64,000 nt of DNA. It comes from Iamia sp. SCSIO 61187 (GTDB lineage Bacteria; Actinomycetota; Acidimicrobiia; Acidimicrobiales; Iamiaceae). Below, in pieces: positions 7,954-16,094 of the stretch. Positions within the stretch are counted from its first letter, which is position 1. Every line of letters begins with the position of its first letter. The DNA lies in contig NZ_CP050948.1 of the NCBI RefSeq assembly GCF_019443745.1, positions 1,612,001 through 1,676,000 of the forward strand, in the 5' to 3' direction. Position numbers and translations under genes: made by a program. The notes under the pieces were generated by a model, which had not been told where the DNA came from, did not search any database, and saw only the letters and a program-made list of their open reading frames with translations.

Positions 7954-9429
7954 TCAGGCCGCGCCACGCCGGAGGAGGACCACCGGCAGGGTCTTGGCCA
8001 GGATGGCGAGGTCGATGAGCAGGGACCAGTTGTCGACGTAGTACAGGTCGAGGCGGGTGTAGTCCTCGAAGCTCGACTCGCTGCGGCCGTTGACCTGCCA
8101 CATGCCGGTGATGCCGGGGGTGACCCGGAGGCGCTGGGTGAGCAGGGGGTCCCAGGCCTCGGTCTCGTGGGGGAGGGCGGGGCGGGGGCCGACGAGGCTC
8201 ATCTCGCCCCGGACCACGTTCCACAGCTGGGGGAGCTCGTCGATGGAGCTCTTGCGAAGGAACCGGCCGGCCCGGGTGACGCGGGGGTCGTGGCGCATCT
8301 TGAACAGGGGGCCGTCGGCCTCGTTGGCCTCTAGCAGCTCGTCGCGGCGGGCCTCGGCGTCCTGCACCATGGTGCGCAGCTTCAGGACCTGGAACGGGCG
8401 GCCGTTGCGGCCGACGCGGACCTGGCGGAACAGCACCGGGCCGGGGGAGTCGAGGCGGATGGCCACCATGGCCAGGGCCACCAGGGGGCTGGTGACGATG
8501 ATGGCGGCCACGGCGAGGGTGACGTCGAAGGCCCGCTTGGCCGTCTTGCGCCAGCCGTCGCGCTGGATGGGCTCGACGTAGACCACCGGGAACCGCCCGA
8601 GGGGGCGGACCACGAGGCGCTGGGAGGCGATGTCGCGGAGCGTCGACGACAGCTCGACGTGCACGCCCCGGTCGAGCAGGTCGCGGGCCAGGCGGTTGGT
8701 GGTCGAGCTCTCGATGGCCGAGGCGGCCACGATGACCGAGGCCCCGGGGCGGGCCCGCAGGATCTCGCCGGCTTCGGACACGGTGCCGAGCAGCGGCACC
8801 CCGGGCACGGGCTCGGGATCGGTGTCGGGGTCGTCGTCGACGAACCCCAGCACCTGGTAGCCCAGCCACGAGTCGGTGCGCAGCATGGCCGCCAGCTCGC
8901 GGCCCTCGGGGTTGGCGCCGGCGATCACGACGGTGCGGATCAGCTTGCCGTTGGTCCGCATGGCGCTGAAGATCTGGCGGGCCACCTCCCGCTCGACCGA
9001 GACGAGGAGGGTGACGACGACGAAGAGGACGACGATGCGCGACCGGGGCACGTCGATGTCGGCGAAGAACCCGGCCAGGGCGACCGCCATCGAGCCCAGG
9101 AAGGTGGCGTTGACGATGCGGCGGACCTCGTCGATGCGGCGGCCGATGAAGCGCACGTTGTAGAGCCGCTGGCTCGACATGATCGCCAGCCACATCGGCA
9201 GCGTCGCCGCCCCGAGGGCGAGGAAGCGCAGGCTGCTGGGCCCGCCATCAACCGTCATGGGGCCTGACACGACCGCGCTGAGCGCGAGGGCGAGGACCAC
9301 CGTGCCCATGTCGGCCAGGCCCATCACCCGCTTGGGATCGATGCGGGGCCGGGACGTCGCCGTGTCGGCGCGACCGAGGGCAACGCTGGCCAGGGTTTCG
9401 ACGTCGGTCTGGGCGTGGGCGAGGGTCAT
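7954..9429 (-). CDS. Polyprenyl-phosphate sugar-1-phosphate transferase (exopolysaccharide initiating transferase)
   Basis: A 491-residue WbaP/CpsE-type initiating transferase that moves a sugar-1-phosphate from a nucleotide sugar to undecaprenyl phosphate at the membrane. The N-terminal half has about four membrane helices and a CoA-binding-like domain (VVIAGANPEGREL). The C-terminal bacterial sugar transferase domain contains KRAFDVTLA, the LRTM motif, RVTRAGRFLRKSSIDELPQL and GEMSLVGPRPALPHE. ATG 9429 is preferred over the longer open frame to 9537 because the extra 36 residues are Pro/Arg-rich and unlike the family. TACTCT (complement of 9467-9472) may be its -10. It starts the repeat unit that the flippase and polymerase below would export and extend. 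Confidence 0.92.
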   Translation of the reverse strand: MTLAHAQTDVETLASVALGRADTATSRPRIDPKRVMGLADMGTVVLALALSAVVSGPMTVDGGPSSLRFLALGAATLPMWLAIMSSQRLYNVRFIGRRIDEVRRIVNATFLGSMAVALAGFFADIDVPRSRIVVLFVVVTLLVSVEREVARQIFSAMRTNGKLIRTVVIAGANPEGRELAAMLRTDSWLGYQVLGFVDDDPDTDPEPVPGVPLLGTVSEAGEILRARPGASVIVAASAIESSTTNRLARDLLDRGVHVELSSTLRDIASQRLVVRPLGRFPVVYVEPIQRDGWRKTAKRAFDVTLAVAAIIVTSPLVALAMVAIRLDSPGPVLFRQVRVGRNGRPFQVLKLRTMVQDAEARRDELLEANEADGPLFKMRHDPRVTRAGRFLRKSSIDELPQLWNVVRGEMSLVGPRPALPHETEAWDPLLTQRLRVTPGITGMWQVNGRSESSFEDYTRLDLYYVDNWSLLIDLAILAKTLPVVLLRRGAA

Positions 9430-9577
9430 GGCGACCCGGGGTCTCCGTTCAGAGGTGCGGTCACAGAGAGTAGTCCCTCTCGGGGCTCGGGGCACGCTGG
9501 GGCGTGGTACGTCTCCTGTCGGCGGCGACCGGACCACTGTGAGCGAGGCGCCCCCGATCGGCCGCCGCCCCTGGGCG

Positions 9578-11968
9578 CTACCGGGTCGGGAACCTGGCGC
9601 GCAGCCGGCGCGTGACCTCGTCGGCGTCGAAGGCCTCGGGGTCGAAGGGGCCGCCGAGCCAGTCCCGCAGCTCGTCGTGGTCCGGGTGGGAGGGGTCGGC
9701 CAGGGCGTCGAGCAGGCGCTCGTAGCCCCACGGGCCGCCCACGTCGTCGGGCGGCCCGGCCCGGCGGCCGCCGGTGCAGCGGGGGAGGGGCGCGTGGTCG
9801 GTGGCCGGTTCGATCGCCTCGACCTCGATGCGGTGCTCCCACCCGTCGCCGAAGTCGTAGGCGTAGGCGCCGGTGGCCCCGGGTTCGGGCAGGACCTCGG
9901 CGATCGTCACGGTGGACTCGTCGATCGACGGTGCCCCCAGCGGCTCCCACTCGTCGAGCATCGCTGCCGGGACGTGCTCACGCCCGGCGACGGTGAAGGC
10001 GTGGAGGTGCCCACCGGCCCACCCGAAGGCGACCTGGAGCACCTCGTGGAGGTCGGCCAGGGTGGCGGTGCTGGCGACCTCGAGGCGGCGCCACACCGGG
10101 GGGCGGATCTCCTCGAGGGTCACCTTCAACCGGTGCTGCATGCCCTCTGCCGCCGCCCTCGTCCGCGCCGCCTGGCCGGGATCGTCGAGCGAACCCGCCT
10201 CGGCCAGGAGGGAGCGGTAGCGCGCTGCGTCGGCGCGCATCGTCCGCCGGGCTGTCGCCACCATGAGCTCGGGCGGGAGGCCGGTGTCGGTCGATCCGTC
10301 GCGCTCCAGCCCGGCGGCCCGCAGCAGCGTGCCGGCACGGGTCGAGACGCTGCCGCCGGCGATCCCGAGGCGGGCGAGCAGCGCCTTGGCCGTCACCTTG
10401 GTCCTCGCCGTGCCCAGCAGATCGCTGTCACGGGCCACCGCCCAGCACAGCGCCGCCGCGGCGGTGTCGGCCCGGCCCCGGAGGAGCACCTCTGGTGCCT
10501 CGCGCGCCACCCGGGCCAGCAGCCGACGGAAGGCGGTACGGGCCTCGATCCCGAGCAGGGCCGCACAGGCCTCGTCGCCCAGGTCGGCCACCTCGTGGAC
10601 CCGGTCGAGCGCACCGTCGGGCACGCCGGAGAGGTCGAGCGCCTCGTCGGGCAGGGGGTCGGTGTCCAGGGAGGCCAGGGCCTCGGGTCCGCCGGCCCGG
10701 GCCTCGACCCGGGCCAGGCCGTCCTCCCACACCTCCCGCAGCAGCGGTGAGGTCGCGCCGGCCAGCCCGAGGGTCCGAGCGGCGATGGCCTCGGCGCCCC
10801 GCGGCCGGTCCTCGTCGGCGATGAGGTCGAGGAACTCCGGCACCACCTCGTCGATGACGGCGAGGGTCTCGGCCGTCAGCTCGGCGGGGATGCCCCGCTC
10901 GCGGTGGCCGAAAGTGACCAGGGCCCGCAGCAGGTCCGGCACCTTCGCCAGCTGGTCCGCCGGGGCCATGAGCTTCCGGGGCACCAGGTCGAGCAGGAGG
11001 TGGGCGGCCCGGTCCGGGCTCCAGCGCAGCGGGTCGCCCGACCAGTAGCCGGTGCCCAGCCACAGGAACATGCCCATCAGGTCCCGGTGGTCCTCGTCGT
11101 CGAGGGGGCGCCCCTCGTCGGAGGCGAAGAGCCGCTCGATCAGGGCGTCCTCCTCCTCGTCGCTCCACTCGTGGCGCTCGGGCACCTCGCCGCCCGCCGG
11201 GAGGAGGCCGACGGCCCACCGCAGGAGGGGCTTGCTGGCCGGCCAGGTCTCGGTCTCGTACGGGGGGACGATCATGTCCCCGAGGCGGATGGCGTCCTCC
11301 ACCCGGGCGCGGGCGTCGGCCGGGTCGAGCTCGGCCCGGAACAGGTGGGGGTCGGTGGCCGACCCGGTGGAGGCGAGCACGGCATCGATGCGGTCGGGCA
11401 GGACGAAGGCATCGGCCACCGCCGCGCCGCCGCTGTGGTCGAGGTGGGCCACCACGGTCATGACCTGGCCGTCGGCCACGCGGACCTCGACCATCACGTT
11501 GCTGGCGTCGCCCAGGACGTCGCCGATCTCGAGCACCGGCCCGGCCTCGGCCCGGTCCAGCCCGGCCAGCCACGCCGGCAGGGCATCGTCGCGGTGGGCC
11601 AGCTCGCGCCGGGCGGCCCGGGCGACCAGCTCGTCGGGGACCATCGGCGCCAGCGCGGCCAGCAGGGCCGTGCTCTCCGGGCCCGGCACCTCGACGAAGG
11701 AGCGGACCACCTCGGCCAGCGGCGGCAGGTCCGGGGGCGGCGCCTCGAACGGCGACGGCTTCCTCGTCAGCAGCTCGACGAAGGTGCTCGCCAGCCCCAG
11801 CAGCGCCACGGGCTCGCCCGTGGCCAGCGCACCGGCGACTTCGTCCAGCAGGCTGGGCTCCCGGGGCTCGGAGCGGGCGGCCGACCGGGGCTGGCGGGCC
11901 GAGCCCGGCCGGGTCCCCTTCGGGGTCACCCGACCCCCGCGAGCCTTCCGTCGACGCTTCTTGCTCAT
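9578..11968 (-). CDS. Large protein with C-terminal plasmid pRiA4b ORF-3-like domain
   Basis: A 796-residue protein. The last roughly 190 residues match the pRiA4b ORF-3 family: HRLKVTLEEIRPPVWRRLEV, a 'FGWAGGHLHAFTV' segment, and YDFGDGWEHRIEVE followed by a GGRRAGPPDDVGGPWGYE loop. The N-terminus is a basic Arg/Lys/Pro stretch (residues 1-35). The middle 550 residues are helical and rich in Ala, Leu and acidic residues, with no family I recognise. The domain occurs on plasmids and mobile regions, but its activity is not established. The gene is divergent from the Uma2-like gene with 38 bases between starts. TAGGGT (complement of 11977-11982) ends 8 bases before the start, suggesting a leaderless transcript. 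Confidence 0.75.
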   Translation of the reverse strand: MSKKRRRKARGGRVTPKGTRPGSARQPRSAARSEPREPSLLDEVAGALATGEPVALLGLASTFVELLTRKPSPFEAPPPDLPPLAEVVRSFVEVPGPESTALLAALAPMVPDELVARAARRELAHRDDALPAWLAGLDRAEAGPVLEIGDVLGDASNVMVEVRVADGQVMTVVAHLDHSGGAAVADAFVLPDRIDAVLASTGSATDPHLFRAELDPADARARVEDAIRLGDMIVPPYETETWPASKPLLRWAVGLLPAGGEVPERHEWSDEEEDALIERLFASDEGRPLDDEDHRDLMGMFLWLGTGYWSGDPLRWSPDRAAHLLLDLVPRKLMAPADQLAKVPDLLRALVTFGHRERGIPAELTAETLAVIDEVVPEFLDLIADEDRPRGAEAIAARTLGLAGATSPLLREVWEDGLARVEARAGGPEALASLDTDPLPDEALDLSGVPDGALDRVHEVADLGDEACAALLGIEARTAFRRLLARVAREAPEVLLRGRADTAAAALCWAVARDSDLLGTARTKVTAKALLARLGIAGGSVSTRAGTLLRAAGLERDGSTDTGLPPELMVATARRTMRADAARYRSLLAEAGSLDDPGQAARTRAAAEGMQHRLKVTLEEIRPPVWRRLEVASTATLADLHEVLQVAFGWAGGHLHAFTVAGREHVPAAMLDEWEPLGAPSIDESTVTIAEVLPEPGATGAYAYDFGDGWEHRIEVEAIEPATDHAPLPRCTGGRRAGPPDDVGGPWGYERLLDALADPSHPDHDELRDWLGGPFDPEAFDADEVTRRLRARFPTR

Positions 11969-11976
11969 GCGGGACG

Positions 11977-11982
11977 ACCCTA
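11977..11982 (-). promoter_or_regulatory. Leaderless -10 (TAGGGT) for the pRiA4b ORF-3-like gene
   Basis: The hexamer ends 8 bases before ATG 11968 on the minus strand and sits back to back with the Uma2 promoter. Confidence 0.45.
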
Positions 11983-11995
11983 GGACGACACCGTT
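11980..11995. repeat. 16-bp direct repeat, left copy (CTAGGACGACACCGTT)
   Basis: Perfect copy of 12622-12637. The two copies bracket the Uma2-like gene, the left one in its promoter region and the right one downstream of its stop. Confidence 0.8.
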
Positions 11996-12000
11996 ACGAT
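11995..12000 (+). promoter_or_regulatory. Leaderless -10 (TACGAT) for the Uma2-like gene
   Basis: TACGAT ends 6 bases before GTG 12007. Confidence 0.5.
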
Positions 12001-12006
12001 CGGGGC

Positions 12007-12570
12007 GTGGCCCTGGCCGAGACCTTCGTGTGGGACGAGGCGTCCTACATCCGGGCCTGGGAGGCGGGCGTCTTCGGCGAGCAGAGGGTCGAGCTGGTCG
12101 AGGGCCAGGTGATCCGGGTGGTGATCGGCGACTGGCACGGCCAGGTGACGGCTCGTGTGATCCGTCGGCTACCCGAGGACGGCTGGCGGGTCACCAACGC
12201 CACGCTCCCCGCAGCTGGCTCGTTGCCCGACCCGGATGCGTTCGTGTGCCGGCGCGGAGCGGAGCCGGTCGCCCGTCTCGGGACCGAGCGCACCATCAGC
12301 CGGCTGAACCCCGGTGACGTCGGTCTGGTCGTCGAGGTGGCGGACGCCTCGTTCGTCTTCGACACCGAGGTCAAGACCGTCGCCTACGGGCGGGCCGGGT
12401 TCGGTTGGTACTGGGTCGTGCACCGAGAGGGCGTCGAGGTGTTCACCGACCCCGACGAGGGCGGCTACCGGGAGCGCCGCCACGTCGGTCCCGACGGTGA
12501 GATCGAGGTGCCCTACGCGCCGGGCACCACGATCCCGGTGGCGGAGCTCCTCGACGTCGACCAGCCCTGA
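12007..12570 (+). CDS. Uma2 family (DUF820) PD-(D/E)xK nuclease-fold protein
   Basis: A 187-residue protein of the Uma2/DUF820 family, a restriction-endonuclease-like fold common in cyanobacteria and actinobacteria. Recognisable parts are the N-terminal 'RVELVEGQVIRV', PDPDAFV (first acidic residues), VVEVADAS (the E of the D-ExK layout), DTEVKTVAYGRAGFG and YWVVHREGVEVF. Nuclease activity is inferred from the fold; the biological role is unknown. The gene has a leaderless promoter and is divergent from the pRiA4b-like gene. Both flanks carry the same 16-bp direct repeat, which hints that this gene was copied or moved as a unit. Confidence 0.8.
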   Translation: MALAETFVWDEASYIRAWEAGVFGEQRVELVEGQVIRVVIGDWHGQVTARVIRRLPEDGWRVTNATLPAAGSLPDPDAFVCRRGAEPVARLGTERTISRLNPGDVGLVVEVADASFVFDTEVKTVAYGRAGFGWYWVVHREGVEVFTDPDEGGYRERRHVGPDGEIEVPYAPGTTIPVAELLDVDQP

Positions 12571-12572
12571 AC

Positions 12573-12676
12573 CGGACGACACCGCCCGACATGGTGCGCC
12601 AGGGCTGGTTGGCGCAGGTCACTAGGACGACACCGTTGCTTGGCATGGCGCGCCGAACGCTGGTTGGCGCAGGTCA
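12573..12676. repeat. Imperfect tandem repeat, two units of about 50 bases
   Basis: Units at 12573-12622 and 12623-12676 both begin with GGACGACACCG after two bases and end with CTGGTTGGCGCAGGTCAC. The second unit runs into the REP-like element that follows. The segment lies between the convergent Uma2-like and Wzc-like genes. Confidence 0.6.
12622..12637. repeat. 16-bp direct repeat, right copy
   Basis: Identical to 11980-11995, downstream of the Uma2-like gene. Confidence 0.8.
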
Positions 12677-12760
12677 CGTGGTGCCAGGCACCAAGTGGCC
12701 GGGGATCGTTGCGCTCACGGGGGTGGGCAGGGCCACGTGGAGCCTGGCACCAAGATGACC
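12660..12760. repeat. REP-like two-palindrome element, copy 1
   Basis: About 101 bases holding two palindromes. The first has the core GGTGCCAGGCACC (12680-12692) inside CACGTG...AAGTGGCC; the second has the core GGAGCCTGGCACC (12739-12751). Copies of the same length and order lie at 14371-14470 and 22889-22989. This one is between convergent gene ends. Confidence 0.85.
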
Positions 12761-12794
12761 GTCGGTCCCGGTCCCGACGCCCCTAGGACGGGGC

Positions 12795-14336
12795 CTATCG
12801 GTTCTGGACGCCGTAGGCGGCGGCGCTGGCCGAGCGCCGGCTGCTGTCGGTGTCGTTGTTCAGCGCCGCGCCGAGGACGTTGGCCCCGGCCAGGGTGAGC
12901 TCGGTGCCGGCCTCGGAGACCTGGGCGGTGCTGGCCTGCGCCAGCGACACCACGAGGAGCGTGGTGTCGAGGCGGGGGGCGAGGACCAGCACGTCGGCCA
13001 CGGCCAGCACCGGGGGCGTGTCGAAGATGACGAGGTCGAACCCGTGGGCCAGGGCGGTGACGGCGTCGGCGGTCGACTCCGAGCCGAGCAGGTCGGTCGG
13101 GTTCTCGACGGGGGAGCCCCGGGTGATGACGACCAGGTCGCCCACCTTGCGCTCGACCTCGTCGAGGGTGGCGTCGCCGCGGAGCACGTCGGTGAGGCCC
13201 GGCGCCGTGGGCAGGTCGAAGAGCTCCTCGACGCCCGCCCGGCGCAGGTCGGCCGAGACGAGCAACACCCGCCGGCCACCCTGGGCCATGGCCACGGCCA
13301 GGTTGGCGGCCACGGTGGTCTTGCCCTCGTCGGCCACCGAGCTGGTGACGGCGAGGGTCCGGACGCCGGCGTCGCGCACGGCGAGGAGCACCGAGGTGCG
13401 CAGCCGGCGGAAGGCGTCGGCCTCGGGCCCGTTGGGGGCGTGCACGGTGACGAGGGCCGTCCCCGGCCGGCGGTGGCGCTCGGGGAATACCGGGATGCTC
13501 CCGAGCGACTGGACGCCCAGCACCTGCCGGAGGTCGGCGGCGCCCCGCACCCGGGTGTCGAGCCGGTCGAGGACGAAGGCGGCGCCCAGGCCCAGCACCA
13601 GCCCGGCGGCGATGGCGGCCGCCAGGGTCCGGCCCAGCCCCTTGGCCTGGGGCTGGCGGGGGAGGCGGGCCGGGGTGATGATCGTGCCGCCGTCGACGGG
13701 CTGGCTCTGCACCGCGGCCAGCTCCAGCTCGAGGTCGGCCTTGTTGCTGGCCAGGTCGTCCCGGTTGCGCTCGGCCGAGCGGAACTCGTTCGAGTCCTCG
13801 TCGGCCCGGGACAGGATGGCGTCCTGGGCGGCGATGCCCTCGTCGAGGCTGGCGATGCGCTCGGTGTAGCGCTCGACCTGCTGGTCGATGGCCGCCTGCT
13901 GCTCGGCCTCCTTGAGGGCGATGTAGCCGTCGGCGAAGGCCTTGGCCCCCTCCTGGGCCTTCTCGGCGCTCGAGGCGCGGTAGACGACCACCAGCACCCG
14001 GGCGTCGGGCGGGGCCTCGACGGTGAGGTTGGCGAGCAGGTCGCGGGGGTCGTCGACGTCGCCGATGGCCTCGGCGGCCCGCTCGGCCACCAGGTCCGAG
14101 CGGATCACCGCCAGCTCGGTCTGGACGTCCTCGGTGACCTCGATGGCGGTCTGGGTCGCGGCCGGGGCGGGCAGGGCGATCTCGGACTGGGACCGGAACA
14201 CGTCGGGCCGGGTGACCCCGTAGCCCGCCCCCAGCACGAGGCACACCAGCACGGCGAGGCCGACGATGACGTACCGCCGGCGGATGATGCCGAGGTAGTC
14301 GCCGAGCTCGACCGCGGACGGTTCAGCAGCAGGCAT
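12795..14336 (-). CDS. Wzz/Wzc-like polysaccharide co-polymerase with bacterial tyrosine-kinase-type ATPase domain
   Basis: A 513-residue protein with an N-terminal Wzz domain (membrane helix at residues 20-40, helical periplasm-facing region, second helix near 220) fused to a CpsD/YwqD-type ATPase. The Walker A region reads SSVADEGKTT (about 332-341), where relatives have PGEGK; Walker A' reads LLVSADLRR instead of the usual D-x-D-L-R; Walker B is FDLVIFDTPP near 430. The C-terminus has one Tyr (AAAYGVQNR) and no tyrosine cluster, so autophosphorylation may be reduced or absent. It would control chain length and export with the flippase and polymerase upstream. AAGGA lies about 7 bases before ATG. 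A REP-like element separates it from the flippase gene. Confidence 0.88.
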   Translation of the reverse strand: MPAAEPSAVELGDYLGIIRRRYVIVGLAVLVCLVLGAGYGVTRPDVFRSQSEIALPAPAATQTAIEVTEDVQTELAVIRSDLVAERAAEAIGDVDDPRDLLANLTVEAPPDARVLVVVYRASSAEKAQEGAKAFADGYIALKEAEQQAAIDQQVERYTERIASLDEGIAAQDAILSRADEDSNEFRSAERNRDDLASNKADLELELAAVQSQPVDGGTIITPARLPRQPQAKGLGRTLAAAIAAGLVLGLGAAFVLDRLDTRVRGAADLRQVLGVQSLGSIPVFPERHRRPGTALVTVHAPNGPEADAFRRLRTSVLLAVRDAGVRTLAVTSSVADEGKTTVAANLAVAMAQGGRRVLLVSADLRRAGVEELFDLPTAPGLTDVLRGDATLDEVERKVGDLVVITRGSPVENPTDLLGSESTADAVTALAHGFDLVIFDTPPVLAVADVLVLAPRLDTTLLVVSLAQASTAQVSEAGTELTLAGANVLGAALNNDTDSSRRSASAAAYGVQNR

Positions 14337-14370
14337 CAGGGGTCCTTGGGGCGTCGTCGGATGGGTGGGG

Positions 14371-14470
14371 CTGGTCGGCGCGGGTCACGTGGTGCCAGGC
14401 ACCAAGTGACCGGTGGTCGCGGTCGTTCACCGGGCTGGGCAAGGTCACGTGGTGCCAGGCACCAAGTGAT
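14371..14470. repeat. REP-like two-palindrome element, copy 2
   Basis: Two palindromes, each with GGTGCCAGGCACC (14391-14403 and 14451-14463), in the same layout as copies at 12660 and 22889. It occupies most of the 156-base gap between the flippase stop and the Wzc-like start, so it would lie in a polycistronic transcript. Confidence 0.85.
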
Positions 14471-14492
14471 GGTCGGTCGTGGACATCTCTTC

Positions 14493-16094
14493 TCATCGGG
14501 CCGGCCTCCGGAGGACCTGGTCGACGCCGAGGTGGTCGGGGCTGGACCAGATGCCGGCCAGCAGGACGGCCCCGCCCAGCGCCAGCCCGAGGGCGAGCCC
14601 GCCGATGGTGGGGCCCAGCAGGGCCCGGGCGGCGACGAGGGCGGCGGCCACCCCGGCGGCGAGGGCCATGGTGCGCACGGTGCGGGCGCCGAAGGGGTGC
14701 ACGCCGAGCATCTTCCACATCTGCGCAAGGGGCAGGCCGTTGGCGACCATCAGGCTGATCGTCCAGGCCAGGGCCGCGCCCTTGATGCCGTAGGGCGGGA
14801 TGAGCAGCAGGTTGGCGCCGATGTTCACCACCAGGGCCACGCCGGTGTTGATCAGGCTGAGGCGGCTGCGCCCGGCCATGAGCAGGAGCATGTCGATGGG
14901 GCCGGCGGCGCTGGCGAGGAGGAAGCCGACGCCGGTGATGGCGATCACCGCGGCGCCGCCGCTGAAGCCGTCGCCGAAGGTGGTGAGGAGGATGGGGGCG
15001 AAGACCATGGCCACGGCGTAGGCGGGCCAGGCCAGCAGCACCAGCAGGGCCGAGGCCTCCTGGAAGAGCGGCTTGGCGTCGTCGGGGTCGGCGGCCATGA
15101 CCCGGGCGATCTGGGGGGCGAAGGCCATGGTGACGGCGTTGCCGGCCACGTTGCCCACGATCAGCCAGCGGATGGCCGAGCTGTAGACGCCGACGGCGCC
15201 GGTGCCCTCCATGGCCCCGAGCAGCAGGCTGTCGACCCACGTGATGGTGAGGGCGAACACGCCGGCGAAGGAGCGGGGCAGGGCGAAGGACCAGAACCGG
15301 CGGGCCAGCTCCGGCGGGGCCAGCGGCTCGGGCGGGGCGACGGCGGCGTCGGCCGGGGCCCGGGCGACCCGGTCCCGCAGCGACTGCTCGGCCCGGCGCA
15401 GCAGGCGCGCCGTCCACAGCGCCATGGGCACCAGGGCCACGGCGAAGGGGGCCGCCCAGGCCGCACCGATCAGAGCCGCCCCGCCGCCGGCGCTGATGGC
15501 CAGCAGGACGAGCGGGGGCAGCGCCGCCGACCGACCGATCCGCTCCACCACCACGCTGGGCAGCATCGAGCCGAACCCCCGGGTCGCGCCGTCGACGGCC
15601 TGGTACACGGCGGCGACGGGGAGGAACGGGGCCAGGACCCGCAGGTAGGTCGACAGGGTGTCGCTGCTGTGGCCCGAGGTGAGGAGCCGGCCCAGCGGGT
15701 CGGCCCCCACGAACAGGGCCATCCCGGCGAGCGACGACAGGACCAGGACCGGGACCAGGGCGACGGCGTAGAGGCGGCGGACCTCGGCGGCCCGGTCCCG
15801 GGTCAGGAACCGGCTGGTGAAGCGGACGAGGCCGACGTCGGTCCCGGCCATGGTCGACCGGGACACGATGCTGAACACGGCGATGGCCTCGAGCAGCGCG
15901 CCGGCGCCGCGGGTGCCGAGCCGGCGGGTGATGACGACGATCAGCAGGAACCCGGTGACCCCGTAGACCAGCGAGCCGACCAGGTTGATCAGGGAGGCGC
16001 GCGCCATCCCCGACCCCTCCGGGGCGCGCGGGAGGACGGCGTCGGTCGCCTCGGCCTCGGGGGGCCCGGCGTCGGTCACGGTCGCACCGGTCAC
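14493..16094 (-). CDS. Polysaccharide flippase (Wzx/MATE-like, oligosaccharide flippase superfamily)
   Basis: A 533-residue integral membrane protein with about 14 hydrophobic helices, starting with the typical first helix 'ASLINLVGSLVYGVTGFLLIVVITRRLG'. It should flip lipid-linked glycan repeat units across the cytoplasmic membrane. The GTG start at 16094 overlaps the sulfotransferase stop (GTGA), whereas longer readings in this frame are shadows of the neighbouring gene. Part of a tightly coupled run with the ligase, phosphotransferase and sulfotransferase. The C-terminal end is followed by a REP-like element. Confidence 0.9.
   Translation of the reverse strand: MTGATVTDAGPPEAEATDAVLPRAPEGSGMARASLINLVGSLVYGVTGFLLIVVITRRLGTRGAGALLEAIAVFSIVSRSTMAGTDVGLVRFTSRFLTRDRAAEVRRLYAVALVPVLVLSSLAGMALFVGADPLGRLLTSGHSSDTLSTYLRVLAPFLPVAAVYQAVDGATRGFGSMLPSVVVERIGRSAALPPLVLLAISAGGGAALIGAAWAAPFAVALVPMALWTARLLRRAEQSLRDRVARAPADAAVAPPEPLAPPELARRFWSFALPRSFAGVFALTITWVDSLLLGAMEGTGAVGVYSSAIRWLIVGNVAGNAVTMAFAPQIARVMAADPDDAKPLFQEASALLVLLAWPAYAVAMVFAPILLTTFGDGFSGGAAVIAITGVGFLLASAAGPIDMLLLMAGRSRLSLINTGVALVVNIGANLLLIPPYGIKGAALAWTISLMVANGLPLAQMWKMLGVHPFGARTVRTMALAAGVAAALVAARALLGPTIGGLALGLALGGAVLLAGIWSSPDHLGVDQVLRRPAR

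Noticed and set aside
11960-12800. Insertion sequence around the Uma2-like gene
   Set aside because: Direct repeats are present but there is no transposase gene and no terminal inverted repeats at the ends.
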